Source: Azophilus sp965199705
GTDB lineage: Bacteria > Pseudomonadota > Gammaproteobacteria > Pseudomonadales > Azotimanducaceae
Length of the DNA: 64,000 bases
Reading direction: 5' to 3'
Assembly: GCA_965199705.1 (NCBI GenBank)
Contig: OZ241359.1
Location: 2,294,001-2,358,000 of the forward strand
Of this stretch, positions 40,783-50,585 are shown in pieces. Within the stretch, counting starts at the first letter, position 1. Every line of letters starts with the position of its first letter. The notes beneath the pieces are model-generated. The model was given only the letters and a program-made list of their open reading frames with translations. It did not search any database and had not been told where the DNA came from. The position numbers and the translations under genes were made by a program.

Positions 40783-43578
40783 ATGTCGCACGCTGCTTTT
40801 CCCAGGGTTTGGACAGTTTCGGCCGCGCTCACGGCAGCGCTCGGCTTCGGGTGGACTGCGGGCATCGCTGTCGCCGCGGAAACCGATGATTCGGGGATTG
40901 TCGAGGAGATAGTGGTCACCGCCAAGTACCAGCACAGCCTGGCGGATGGGATTTCCCAGAAGCGGGATGCGGACAATCAGATCGAGGCGATCGGTTTGGA
41001 GGACATCGGCGTCCTGCCGGCCAAGTCCATTGCAGAGGTCATCGCCGCCATGCCGGGCATTGCTGGCGCCAGAAGTGACCAGGGCACCATCAGTCAGCTG
41101 TCGGTTCGGGGCACCACCGACCTTACATTGGGCACGCTTAACGGTCGCGAACAGGTGACGGTGGCGACCACCCGCAACGTTGAGTACGCCCTCTATCCAC
41201 CGAACGTGATGTCGGCGGTGCAGGTGCACAAGACAGCCAAGGCCAACCTGAGCGAGGGCGGTCTTTCAGGCACGATCAACATGAACACCATACGGCCATT
41301 GAGCTTTGATGAGCGCGAAATCGTCTTCAATGGCGAGATGTCCTTTCCCCGGATATCCGACGACGTGATCAAGGCCAACAAGCAAGGTGGCCAGGGCAGC
41401 GTGGTTTACATCGACCAGTTCAACGACAACTTTGGCATCGTGTTGTCCTACGCCTACGCCGACGAAGTGCTCGGCCAGGACGGTGACGTCAATCCGTTCG
41501 ACTGGCGCGGCTTCGGCGGCGGTTTCGGAGCGCCGCCAGACGTGGATGGCGACGGCATGTCGGGCGATGAGGTGATTCCAGCCGGGTTCAACCTCGCCAA
41601 CAGCGGCGGCAGTGAAGTGCGCAACAGCGCCTTCGTGGCGCTGCAATGGCAGAGCGACGAGTTTGAGATGAACTTCGATCTGCTTGCCTCTCGACGTGAG
41701 CAGGACAGCCGCAGCAACGGCATGAACTTCATCGGCACCACCAACTCGGGCGGCTCCCTGACCAATGCCGCTTTCAACGCTCGGGGGGCGTTTGACGAGG
41801 TGGCCTCCGGCACCATCACTGTCCCCGGCACCAATGCCTCCGGCTTCGGCAGCGGTGGCAGTTTCAGCTACAACCAGTTGCACGATGTGGAGCATGACGT
41901 GCTGAGCACTGGCCTCAACCTGGCGTGGCGCCGGGACCAATGGACCATCACCGGCGACATCGGCCATTCCCGAGCCGAAAGCGACTTCCATCTCGCCAAC
42001 ACCACAACGCACCTGGCGCCGACCGGCGGTTTTGGCGGCCCCACCTTCACCCTGACGTTCGATGCGCTGCGCACGAACCCGACCCTCGCCGTGGCCGAAG
42101 ACATGCTGGATGCCACGCTCTGGGTTCCCCGGCAGTTCGAGGAGCGCCAGGATGGATCGGATGATGAACTCACCACCTTCAAGCTGGACGTTGAAAGGGA
42201 TCTGTCCGACTCCGGCGCCGGCAGCTTTCTGACCAGCGTGGAGTTTGGCGTGCGCTACTCGGATCGGAAGAAGGATTTTGCCATGGTGGCCAATCGCTTC
42301 AATACGGCCATCGTCCCGGACGTTGATCCCACTCTGATGACCCCGGCGCCCCTTGATGAGAGCTTTGTGGACTACATCGCCACCCCGGAGCATGGCCCCG
42401 CCTTCATCGTATGGGATCTGTTCAGGATTCGGGACGAGCGCTTCACGGCCAACAACCCGCAACAAGATACAATGAATCCCACTCGATCCATGAACGAGCT
42501 GCTCCTGGAATCCGGTGGCGTGGAGGAGGAAACGCTTTCCGGCTACATGCAAGTGAACTTCAGCGGGCACATGGGCGATCTGCCCTTCCAGGGCAACCTG
42601 GGCCTTCGCCTGGTCAACACCGAATCGGAATCGCCCGGCTGGACGACGCCGGACCGGAACAATGTGGCCGCAACGCCAATCAACCCGGATAACGACTATT
42701 TCGAGGCATTGCCGAGCTTGAACCTGGCTTTCGAGATCACCGACACGCAACTGCTGCGGCTCGGCGTCGCCCGGGTGATGAACCGGGCGCCGCTCGACGA
42801 CCTCAAGTCATCACAGCAGTTGTACATCAGCGGCTTCGGGGCCAACGGCAGGGCTGGCAACCCGATGCTGGATCCCACCCTGGCGTGGCAGATGTCGGCG
42901 TCCTGGGAGTGGTATCCGACGGAATTCAGTTCCCTGGTGGCGGCGGGCCATTGGTCCGAACTCGATTCCTTTGTCGGCACCGAGTACACGACAATTGTCG
43001 TTGTGACCGCGGACTCGGTTGACGGCTTCGGCAACGTGGTTCCGGGCGGCCCCATTGATGTGGAGCTGGAGACGGTGGGCAATGGCGATGGTGGTTACAT
43101 TCGGGGGCTGGAGTTTGCGGTGAACACCAATTTCGGCTTCCTGTCGGAGCCGCTGGAGTCCATAGGCGTCAGCGCCAACTACGCCTTCACCGAGTCCAAT
43201 GTCGTGCCGGTCGGGAGGCCGGCACTGGGTGGCGGCAATGTGGCCTCGGAGGGCGCAGCGCTGACCGGGCTGTCCGAACATGTCGCCAACCTGGGAATCT
43301 GGTGGGCCGACTACAACATTGAAGCGCGCATGGGTCTGGACTACCGCAGCAAGTACATCGAGCCGAATGTGTTCGGCAACTTTCTGAACGTCGATGACAC
43401 CACCCTGATCAGCTTCAACCTCTCCTACGACTTCAGCGAGAAGTTCCGTGTCAGTCTGTTCGGCGTCAACATCGGCGACGAGGGGCGTCGCAAGTACACG
43501 GCTGGCATTCCGGAGCGCACGGAGTTCAACCAGTACTATCGCGAAACCTATGGCGTGAGGGTGTTCTATCGAATGTAG
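40783..43578 (+). CDS. TonB-dependent receptor, glycan locus
   Basis: 931 residues: signal peptide, TonB-box-like VEEIVVTAKYQHS near residue 42, plug domain (EDIGVLPAKSIAEVIAAMPGIAG; VQVHKTAKANLSEGGLSGTINM) and a long beta-barrel ending in aromatic-rich VRVFYRM. The plug sequence style (SLADGISQKRDAD, then EDIG-LPAKSIAE) is that of the Caulobacter/Xanthomonas oligosaccharide receptors, such as those for maltodextrins. The LacI operators in its promoter link it to the glucan operon, so it is the likely outer-membrane importer. Confidence 0.94.
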   Translation: MSHAAFPRVWTVSAALTAALGFGWTAGIAVAAETDDSGIVEEIVVTAKYQHSLADGISQKRDADNQIEAIGLEDIGVLPAKSIAEVIAAMPGIAGARSDQGTISQLSVRGTTDLTLGTLNGREQVTVATTRNVEYALYPPNVMSAVQVHKTAKANLSEGGLSGTINMNTIRPLSFDEREIVFNGEMSFPRISDDVIKANKQGGQGSVVYIDQFNDNFGIVLSYAYADEVLGQDGDVNPFDWRGFGGGFGAPPDVDGDGMSGDEVIPAGFNLANSGGSEVRNSAFVALQWQSDEFEMNFDLLASRREQDSRSNGMNFIGTTNSGGSLTNAAFNARGAFDEVASGTITVPGTNASGFGSGGSFSYNQLHDVEHDVLSTGLNLAWRRDQWTITGDIGHSRAESDFHLANTTTHLAPTGGFGGPTFTLTFDALRTNPTLAVAEDMLDATLWVPRQFEERQDGSDDELTTFKLDVERDLSDSGAGSFLTSVEFGVRYSDRKKDFAMVANRFNTAIVPDVDPTLMTPAPLDESFVDYIATPEHGPAFIVWDLFRIRDERFTANNPQQDTMNPTRSMNELLLESGGVEEETLSGYMQVNFSGHMGDLPFQGNLGLRLVNTESESPGWTTPDRNNVAATPINPDNDYFEALPSLNLAFEITDTQLLRLGVARVMNRAPLDDLKSSQQLYISGFGANGRAGNPMLDPTLAWQMSASWEWYPTEFSSLVAAGHWSELDSFVGTEYTTIVVVTADSVDGFGNVVPGGPIDVELETVGNGDGGYIRGLEFAVNTNFGFLSEPLESIGVSANYAFTESNVVPVGRPALGGGNVASEGAALTGLSEHVANLGIWWADYNIEARMGLDYRSKYIEPNVFGNFLNVDDTTLISFNLSYDFSEKFRVSLFGVNIGDEGRRKYTAGIPERTEFNQYYRETYGVRVFYRM

Positions 43579-43668
43579 CGCCGAGCAGCCGCCGATTCCG
43601 AGGGCGCTTCCAACCAAGGCCCGGGGCCTCATGGTGGGCAGCTTTGGCAAGGGGCGACGGCGGGCGCC

Positions 43669-46600
43669 GTGACCGGGCCGGGCGCGACCTGCCCGCACCG
43701 TCGGGAGCGGTCCTGGCGTTTGCCGTGGTCTCGGCTCTTGCCGGCGCTGCTGCTTCTGTTGTCGGTGTTCGTTGCCGCCTGTGGCGGTGGCGGCAGCGGC
43801 AGTCCTTCGCCGCCGCAACCTGATCCACCATCGGGCGGTGGCGGTACGCCTGATCCCACTCCGGATCCACCTCCCGAGGAAGACCCGCCGCCCGGATTCA
43901 CCGATGTGACCGACGCATCCGGCATCACCTTCACCATCGGTTTCGCCGAAGACATGCGCAACAAAGAGGTGCCGATTGTCGCCCCGAGCGGGGTCGCTGC
44001 CGGCGACTACGACGGGGATGGGGATGTGGACCTGTTCATCGTGCGCGGCGACCTGGGCCCCAATCTGCTGTATCAGAATCAGGGCGGCATGCGCTTTGTC
44101 GAGGTGGCTGCCGAGGCGGGCGTTGCCCACACCCGATCCGGCAACCGCGTTTGGCGACACGGCTCCCCTGCCCTGGCTGATCTTGACGGCGACGGCGACC
44201 TTGACCTGCTGGTGCCGGGACTGGACGGAGACCCCACATTGGTGTTTGCCAACGCGGGTGACGGCACCTTTGCCGATCGGACCCCGGGATCGGGCCTTGA
44301 CACCATGCGGGCTGAGTACACCCTCTCTCCTGCCTTCGGCGACTATGATCTCGACGGCGACCTTGACCTTGCGCTCGGCCACTGGGGCACGCCTCGGAAC
44401 TTCATCGGCGGCGTTGGCGACACCGAGACCCTGTGGCGCAACGACAGCGAGGGTGGCCGCATTCGCTTCACCAGCGTCAGCGAAGCGGCTGGCATCGCGC
44501 CCTCGGTCATACTCAACGCCGACCCCCGCATCAGCCAACGCAGCTTCGACCCCACCTTCACGCCGACCTTCGCCAGGATTGACGACGACCCCTACCCGGA
44601 TCTCCTGATGGTGAGCGACTTCAACTTCACCCAGGTCTTCATCAACAACCGCGACGGCACTTTCCGCAACGTCACCGACCACGAAGTTATCATCGACGGC
44701 AACGGCATGGGCAGCGCCGTCGCCGACTACGACGGCGACGGCGATCTGGACTGGTTTGTCAGCAGCATCCTGGCCGTTGGCGCTGACGTGCCCACCCACC
44801 TGTCGAGGATCGGCAATCGTCTGTACCGCAATGACGACGGCGTGTTCGTGGACGCCACTGACACGGCGGGCGTGGCCGATGGCGGCTGGGGCTGGGGCAG
44901 CTGCTTCATGGACTTCGACAACGACGGCAACCTGGACATCTACCACACCAACGGTTGGTTCGAGTTCGACCACTTTGGCGGCTTCACCACCGACCAGTCT
45001 CGGGCCTTCCTCTCCAACGGTGCGGGCGGCTTTGCCGAACGCTCGCAATCCTTGGGGTTGAACGATGCCGAACAGGGCCGCGGCGTGGTCTGCGCCGACT
45101 TTGACAGCGACGGCGACCTGGACATTCTCCTGTTGCACGGCAACCCGGACAACGCAGCAACCCTCTACCGCAACGACACACAAGGCAGCAGCTTCCTTGG
45201 CATTCGCCTTCTGGGCCAGCGACCCAACTCATCCGCCGTCGGTGCCCGAATCCTGCTCACCGCGCAAGGCCGAGAGCACATGCGCGAGGTGACCCTCGGC
45301 AGCAACTTCGTCTCGCACAATCCCACGGATCAGGTCTTTGGCTTGGGTGAAGCGGACCAGGTGGAGCGGCTGCGGGTCCTGTGGCCGGACGGTGAGAAGA
45401 CGGAGTTGCAGGCTGTTGCCGTCAATCAGTACCTGGACATCGAACATCCCCTGCGCGAACCCGCTGGCGGCACAGGCAGCCAGCTGACGGTGGTGCAAGG
45501 CGACGGCAGCGGCGCCTATCAACCGGGGGATCAAGTGGACATTCGGGCCGACGAGGCGCCGGATCACTACCACTTCTCGCACTGGACCGTCAGCGGCGGC
45601 GAGATCGCCGATGCCTCGTCTTCGGTCACCGAGATCACGCTGCGCGGTGCGGTGGTGACCGTCATCGCGCACTATCTGCCCGGCGCGGACTCGGTGCGGG
45701 ATGCCAGCGTCGCCCGCCGCTGGAACGAAGTGCTGCTGCAGGCGATCCGCAACGACTACGCCAGGCCCACCGTTCACGCCCGCAACCTCTTTCATGTCTC
45801 AGCCGCCATGTTTGACGCCTGGGTTGCGATCGAAGGCAGCGGCTCGCCTTGGCTGCTCGGCCGGGAACGGGCCGGAGCGGCCTGTCCGTTTGAGTCCCCG
45901 CCGAATTTCGGTGATCGGGACGCGGCGATGCAGGCGGCGCTCAGCTTTGCAGCCTACCGAATCATACGGCGCCGCTTTGACGGCTCGCCGGGCGCGGCAG
46001 CCATCTCGCGGGACGCCGAAACCCTGATGCAGGCGTTGCAACTCGATGCCAGCATGGATGCCACAGCCTATCAGGACGGTTCGGCGGCGGCGCTCGGCAA
46101 CCACATCGCAGACTGCTACCTGCGGTTCGGCTTGGCGGACGGCGCCAACGAGGCGGCCGACTACGCCAATCGCGCCTACCAGCCGGTGAACGAACCCCTG
46201 GAGCCGACCGCCCCGGGCAATCCGAACATCACGGACCTCAACCGCTGGCAGCCTCTGTCACTACCGGAGTTCATTGACCAGGCGGGCAACCCCGCCCAGA
46301 GCACCCCGGAGTTCTTGAGCCCGGAGTGGGGTTCCGTGGCGCCCTTCGCGCTCCGCGAGGAGGATTTGACAGTGCATGAGCGGGATGGCTTCGAGTATTG
46401 GGTGTATCACGACCCCGGCGAGCCGCCCAGGATCGACAGCGTCCTGGCCGAGAACTACAGGTGGGCCTTTTCCCTGGTGGCGGTCTGGGCGTCCCATCTC
46501 GACCCAGCGGACGGCATCCTGATCGACATCTCCCCAGCTGGAATCGGCAACGTCCCCGCGTACCCGGAGTCGTTTCAAGACTATCCTGCCTTCTTCAACA

Positions 46601-47547
46601 CCGAAGCGGGCGGCGACCCAGGCACCGGCCACGAACGTAATCCGACAACCGGCGAGCCCTACACACCCCAGCTGGCGCCCCGGGGCGACTATGCGCGGGT
46701 GCTGGCGGAGTTCTGGGCCGACGGGCCCGACTCCGAAACGCCGCCGGGCCACTGGTTCGTCATCGTCAACGGCGTCAACGACCATCCGCTGCTGGAGCGG
46801 CGTTTCGAGGGCGTCGGCCCGGAGCTCAGCCCGCTGGAATGGGACGTCAAGACCTACCTTGCGCTCGGCGGCGCCATGCACGATGCGGCCGTTGCCGCCT
46901 GGGGGGCGAAAGGCTGGCACGACTTCATACGCCCCATCTCGGCGCTGCGGGCCATGGCCGATCGCGGTCAGAGCAGCGACCCCAACCTGCCCGTCTATCA
47001 CGAGCAGGGCATTCCCTTGATGCCGGGCTTCATCGAACTGATCGACGAGGACGACCCCTTGCGCGGCGATGGCAACGAGCATCTGGACAAGATCAAGTTC
47101 CGCTCCTGGCGCGGCCCCGACGTCATTGACGACCCGGCGGTCGATGTGGCCGGCGTGGGTTGGATGCGCGCCGAGAATTGGTGGCCCTACCAGCGCCCCA
47201 CTTTCGTCACGCCGCCCTTTGCGGGCTATGTTTCGGGTCACTCCACCTATTCGCGGGCCGCGGCCGAAGTGCTGACGGCCTTGACCGGCGACCCCTTCTT
47301 CCCCGGCGGCATGAGCGAGTTCCGCATTCCCGCCCAGGAATTCCTGCACTTCGAGGCTGGCCCCTCCCAGGACCTGACCTTGCAGTGGGCAACCTATCGA
47401 GACGCCGCCGACCAATGCAGCCTGTCGCGCATCTGGGGTGGCATTCATCCACCCATTGACGACATTCCGGGGCGGCTGATGGGGATCGAAATCGGCCGCG
47501 ATGCCTTTGCCGAAGCGGTTCGACACTTTGACGGCCTGGTTGACTGA
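43669..47547 (+). CDS. Lipoprotein fusing FG-GAP/ASPIC-UnbV repeats to a vanadium haloperoxidase/PAP2 domain
   Basis: 1292 residues from GTG 43669. Lipobox VFVAACGG near residue 38; Pro/Gly linker; then a calcium-binding FG-GAP/VCBS beta-propeller (repeated DYDGDGDVDLF-type loops, about residues 100-500), an ASPIC/UnbV segment (GARILLTAQGREH through RLRVLWPDGEKTELQAV), and an InlB-like strand region (HYHFSHWTVSGG-type). From about residue 680 a vanadium-dependent haloperoxidase/acid-phosphatase domain follows: K-x6-RP (KGWHDFIRP, about 1081), SGHST (about 1190) and SR-x5-H-x3-D (SRIWGGIHPPID, about 1255). All three motifs are complete. Confidence 0.88.
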   Translation: MTGPGATCPHRRERSWRLPWSRLLPALLLLLSVFVAACGGGGSGSPSPPQPDPPSGGGGTPDPTPDPPPEEDPPPGFTDVTDASGITFTIGFAEDMRNKEVPIVAPSGVAAGDYDGDGDVDLFIVRGDLGPNLLYQNQGGMRFVEVAAEAGVAHTRSGNRVWRHGSPALADLDGDGDLDLLVPGLDGDPTLVFANAGDGTFADRTPGSGLDTMRAEYTLSPAFGDYDLDGDLDLALGHWGTPRNFIGGVGDTETLWRNDSEGGRIRFTSVSEAAGIAPSVILNADPRISQRSFDPTFTPTFARIDDDPYPDLLMVSDFNFTQVFINNRDGTFRNVTDHEVIIDGNGMGSAVADYDGDGDLDWFVSSILAVGADVPTHLSRIGNRLYRNDDGVFVDATDTAGVADGGWGWGSCFMDFDNDGNLDIYHTNGWFEFDHFGGFTTDQSRAFLSNGAGGFAERSQSLGLNDAEQGRGVVCADFDSDGDLDILLLHGNPDNAATLYRNDTQGSSFLGIRLLGQRPNSSAVGARILLTAQGREHMREVTLGSNFVSHNPTDQVFGLGEADQVERLRVLWPDGEKTELQAVAVNQYLDIEHPLREPAGGTGSQLTVVQGDGSGAYQPGDQVDIRADEAPDHYHFSHWTVSGGEIADASSSVTEITLRGAVVTVIAHYLPGADSVRDASVARRWNEVLLQAIRNDYARPTVHARNLFHVSAAMFDAWVAIEGSGSPWLLGRERAGAACPFESPPNFGDRDAAMQAALSFAAYRIIRRRFDGSPGAAAISRDAETLMQALQLDASMDATAYQDGSAAALGNHIADCYLRFGLADGANEAADYANRAYQPVNEPLEPTAPGNPNITDLNRWQPLSLPEFIDQAGNPAQSTPEFLSPEWGSVAPFALREEDLTVHERDGFEYWVYHDPGEPPRIDSVLAENYRWAFSLVAVWASHLDPADGILIDISPAGIGNVPAYPESFQDYPAFFNTEAGGDPGTGHERNPTTGEPYTPQLAPRGDYARVLAEFWADGPDSETPPGHWFVIVNGVNDHPLLERRFEGVGPELSPLEWDVKTYLALGGAMHDAAVAAWGAKGWHDFIRPISALRAMADRGQSSDPNLPVYHEQGIPLMPGFIELIDEDDPLRGDGNEHLDKIKFRSWRGPDVIDDPAVDVAGVGWMRAENWWPYQRPTFVTPPFAGYVSGHSTYSRAAAEVLTALTGDPFFPGGMSEFRIPAQEFLHFEAGPSQDLTLQWATYRDAADQCSLSRIWGGIHPPIDDIPGRLMGIEIGRDAFAEAVRHFDGLVD

Positions 47548-47556
47548 ATGTTGCCG

Positions 47557-47650
47557 ATGGAACGGCGGCGCATTGGGCGAACCGAGTTGGAAGTCCCGTT
47601 GCCCGGGTTGGTGCTGCGGCCTGCGCCATTGCCAGAGCGCGGATTACAGG
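47557..47650 (+). pseudogene. Aldo/keto reductase 5' fragment
   Basis: Right after the haloperoxidase stop, ATG 47557 opens MERRRIGRTELEVPLPGL, the start of an aldo/keto reductase (consensus MExRxLGRTxLEVxxLGxG). After Gly17 the expected continuation (GAA, then CAIARARI) is only recovered in the next frame, so there is a frameshift, and the remaining ~300 codons are absent. The fragment ends about 40 bp before the first copy of the 25-bp repeat. Confidence 0.55.
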
Positions 47651-47691
47651 CAACTCCCAAGGGTGGCGATACTTTTCCGAACAAAGAAAGA

Positions 47692-47716
47692 GGGTGTTTA
47701 TTCTTACTGACCGCTC
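47692..47716 (+). repeat. 25-bp dispersed repeat, copy 1
   Basis: Direct copy of the sequence at 51758-51782 with one mismatch (core GTGTTTATTCTTACTGACC here, A for G in copy 2). On the minus strand it contains the TAA stop of the NSS transporter remnant. Decayed genes end at it from both sides. Confidence 0.75.
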
Positions 47717-47993
47717 CAGCCAACGAACAGGGACATGAGGATGGCTCCCACTGGCATGAGAAAGTTCGAGGCCAGGTTGTCGAGCAGATCAAAGTAGCTG
47801 GGGGATTTCAGATGGGTTTCCATGAAGGCGGGCAAAAGGTTGGCACCAACATTGAAGGAAATGACGCTCAGCAGGCCGACAGGCGGGACAGACTGAATCG
47901 GCTCTGCACCCAGGACGCAGATGGTTCCAGAATTCCGATGGCGGCGAGCATAAACCCCCAATTGCTTGTCCAGTTATCTCGAACCTGCATCAT
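47704..47993 (-). pseudogene. NSS family sodium symporter with large internal deletion
   Basis: The minus strand from ATG 47993 reads MMQVRDNWTSNWGFMLAAIG, the family N-terminus (W-S/T-S-x-x-GF-x-LAA). It then jumps, out of frame, to the family C-terminus beginning near GLLSVISFNVGAN and FDLLDNLASNFLMPVGAIL, ending SLFVGWSGQ at 47704. Only ~20 N-terminal and ~65 C-terminal codons of a ~450-codon gene remain, so roughly 1 kb is missing. A complete homologue lies at 59410-60756, whose end (FDFVPNEIMLPLGGLLIAIF) aligns with the fragment. Confidence 0.75.
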
Positions 47994-48144
47994 GCTGTCC
48001 CAATGTGCTTGTCAAGCGGGGAATACTACCCAAGAATCGGGGGCTTCGTTGGGGTGAGCGAGGGTGTGGCATCTGCGACTGCACGGTTGGCCGCATGGCT
48101 GCACAGCGAGCCAATCCCCGCGATGGCTCACGCCCCCGTACAGG

Positions 48145-48588
48145 TCAGTCCGCCGGGCAAGCGTCTCGCGTCAGCAAACCGGCGTTACGGCTCCCGGAAT
48201 AGACCTTCCCGCGGGGACCCTTGATAATGTCCCGCGACGTGAAGTCCTTGATCAGATCTTTGTCACCCGAGTACAGCAGACGCGCGCGAGAAACGCGAGC
48301 CAGTGCGATGATGTGCGGGTCGTCGGAGCGACGCCTTGGGTCATCGCGCAGGCTCTGCTCCATCCTGGCGACATCCTCCGCGGGGACAAGTCGAGCGCGG
48401 CCATTTCGAGAATATTCCCGAAGCCTGTCTCTCATCGTCCTCACGATCTCTTGCTCGAATTTGCCACCGGTCGAATACACGATCCGGCCTCTCCCCTTGC
48501 GAAGCCATTTGTGAACCGGAGCGGTGTCTTCATCTTCAGGCTGAACCAGCAGCTTTCCAAGCTGATTAGTGTCAACGATCATGCACAT
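48145..48588 (-). CDS. PIN-domain nuclease paired with ATPase
   Basis: 147 residues. Metal-binding acidic positions of a PIN domain are visible: MIVDTNQLGKLL at the start, a middle Glu (FEQEIVRTM), DDPHIIALARVSRARLLYSGDKDLIKDF near residues 90-117. The C-terminus is Lys/Arg/Gly-rich. PIN proteins are Mg2+-dependent RNases, often toxins, but no small antitoxin precedes it; instead the gene follows an AAA/OLD-type ATPase by 9 bp on the same strand. The ATPase-plus-nuclease arrangement resembles phage-defence pairs such as Septu or PARIS. Confidence 0.82.
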   Translation of the reverse strand: MCMIVDTNQLGKLLVQPEDEDTAPVHKWLRKGRGRIVYSTGGKFEQEIVRTMRDRLREYSRNGRARLVPAEDVARMEQSLRDDPRRRSDDPHIIALARVSRARLLYSGDKDLIKDFTSRDIIKGPRGKVYSGSRNAGLLTRDACPAD

Positions 48589-48597
48589 GGCGGGCGC

Positions 48598-49983
48598 TCA
48601 ATCATCGCGAAAGCCGAGCAGTCGGTCCGTTTCGTGCAGGAAGAAATCTCGATAACCGGGCGGAGAATTCTGCAGGTTGCCTTGTCTGTCAAGGCCGAGA
48701 CTATGAATTTGCACTGAATTGCGGTTCGGCTCAAAGTACAGGATAGAGACATCATCCGGCTTGACCTCGCCGCATCGTACCGCAATGCGTACGCGATCCA
48801 CCACATGGTCGCTGTGTGTTTCGATCAGAAACCGCTGCTTGCGCTTCTTCCATGACTGCACGAACAGGCTGGCCAATTCCGCCTGTCCGCGCGGATGCAA
48901 GTGCACCTCCGGTTGTTGCAGCAAAAATGTCTGCTTGGTGATTTTCTTGCTCATCAGGTCCACCAGAATCGGCAGACTCTGGCTCACCCCGTAGCCCACA
49001 TCCATGATGTTGGCATGCGATCCGGAGCGAACTTTCACTTGCAGTTGAAAGGGATCGCTCATCTGCTGGCCATGCCCCTTTACCTTGATGTCGGAAAACA
49101 GGCCAGAGTGCGTACCGAAGGCCACCAGATCGTCGTGTAACGAATCCCATTCGTCTTTTGTCGTCCGGTGCAGACGCATCAGCAGCATGGGGATGTGCTC
49201 CCCTTCGGGCGATGCGCTTTCCCCGACCGGGTCATAGGTGCGTTTCGGCTTGGAACGCAGGGGCGCAATCAAGGACGGACGCGCCATTCCGGGAATAATC
49301 GCACTGACGAAATCCTCCAAATCGTTCAATGAATCCTGATCTGCAGATGAAGACCGAAGCGTCATTAACTCGCACAAGAACAGAAACAGAGGCTTCATGT
49401 CTTGCGTTTCCTCACTGTTGTACCACCTTCCACGGGCCAGGCGGCGCAAGAGAGAGTCAATAGGCAAGCCAGACGGAAGGTTCGAGGGGATGCGATGACC
49501 CGGAATGCTGATCCAATCCGGGCCGCTGGCATCGAAGTCAACTTCAAGGAAGTGCTGTTCGGTAAACTGCAGGCGGTAGGAGGTGACCGTCGCCTGGCCA
49601 GCTCGCTCCGAAAAGGTGAAGGAGATGGAATAAGGATCGAGTTCCGTCCATCGTGGCGGGAGAACCGTAACACCCAGCCTGAACTCATTGATAAGACCGG
49701 CGCGGCCGCGACGGGAACGCACGATGTCGCGAAACGAACCCATCAGAAAGGGTTCCTGATTGAAGCTCAAGCGTCGCGGACCATCAAAAAGCCAGTGCCT
49801 GTTGAGTAGTTCACTCACAACACGGAAGCACCCCAGAAAGGATGTCTTGCCGGTGCTGTTCTCGCCTACCAGCAGGGTGATGGGACGCACGACAGCCTGC
49901 TGCTCACCCTCGAAGCAACGCACATCTGTTACTGCGAACTTGTCTATGGACGCGGTTTTTCGTCCATTCTGTCTTCGTTTCAT
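48598..49983 (-). CDS. AAA15/OLD-like ABC-type ATPase
   Basis: 461 residues with an SMC/ABC-type nucleotide-binding fold: Walker A LLVGENSTGKTSFLG near residue 40, signature-like VGYGVSQSLPIL, Walker B FLLQQPEVHLHPRGQAEL, and H-loop IETHSDHVVDRVRIA. No nuclease (TOPRIM) domain follows, unlike OLD or GajA, so the partner PIN protein probably supplies the effector activity. ATG 49983 follows a 43-bp gap. Inferred role: ATP-dependent sensor in a two-gene defence cassette. Confidence 0.85.
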   Translation of the reverse strand: MKRRQNGRKTASIDKFAVTDVRCFEGEQQAVVRPITLLVGENSTGKTSFLGCFRVVSELLNRHWLFDGPRRLSFNQEPFLMGSFRDIVRSRRGRAGLINEFRLGVTVLPPRWTELDPYSISFTFSERAGQATVTSYRLQFTEQHFLEVDFDASGPDWISIPGHRIPSNLPSGLPIDSLLRRLARGRWYNSEETQDMKPLFLFLCELMTLRSSSADQDSLNDLEDFVSAIIPGMARPSLIAPLRSKPKRTYDPVGESASPEGEHIPMLLMRLHRTTKDEWDSLHDDLVAFGTHSGLFSDIKVKGHGQQMSDPFQLQVKVRSGSHANIMDVGYGVSQSLPILVDLMSKKITKQTFLLQQPEVHLHPRGQAELASLFVQSWKKRKQRFLIETHSDHVVDRVRIAVRCGEVKPDDVSILYFEPNRNSVQIHSLGLDRQGNLQNSPPGYRDFFLHETDRLLGFRDD

Positions 49984-50026
49984 GTGGCAAGCTTACAACA
50001 CTCATCCGCCCCCGCGCCCACCAGGC

Positions 50027-50302
50027 TCACACATCCTCCAGCGCGCGCAGTATGAAGGCCGTCGCCAGCGGCGCGAGCGGAAGCGCCAGCGCGGTGAGCG
50101 CTGCCAGCCACATGAACGCTGCCCCGGCATCAATCAGTGCAAGCGACGATGCGCCCAGACCGAAGATGAGCACCGGTGACATGAGCAGCAGCAGCAACAG
50201 TGCGATCAGCAGGCTGCCACGACCGGTTCCCACGGCGAGACTGGCGATGAGATTGCCGATCAGGCATAGCGGGACGAGTTCCAGCAAGCTGCACACAAGC
50301 AA
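50027..50302 (-). pseudogene. ccmB: ccmB 3' fragment (heme exporter)
   Basis: An open frame of 91 codons gives the last three membrane segments of CcmB, the cytochrome c maturation heme-export permease: SLLIALLLLLLMSPVLIFGLGAS and ALALPLAPLATAFILRALEDV, matching the family end (LPLxIPxLIF...LSPFATAAALR). The first ~130 residues are absent, and no other ccm gene is adjacent. On the plus strand 50303-50462 there is an open reading stretch ending NGQLRIERQLLL; I do not recognise it. Confidence 0.6.
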
Positions 50303-50585
50303 AAACGAGGTCGCGAAGGAAGTGGTTCGACAGTTCAGCCTGGGCGCTGTCTCTCAAGGCGTGAAGGCTGTCGTTGAAGTGGAAGTCGATGCGCTCCTCG
50401 GCAGTGGCGTGGTGGTGAAGCGAAACGGGCAACTACGAATCGAGAGGCAGCTCCTCCTGTGAAGGGTACCCGTCGCTGCCGATATTTTGTTACGGTGCCC
50501 GGAGAGTTGAGATCCAGGCATGCTCTGATCAAGTCCATCCGTGGATGCGTGTGTACGAGTAGATGTAAAAAGTCGGGAGGAAGAT

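Noticed and set aside
42811..45183. 790-codon open frame on the minus strand
   Set aside because: Antisense to the TonB receptor and FG-GAP protein; the DGDGD repeats on the plus strand explain its repetitive content.
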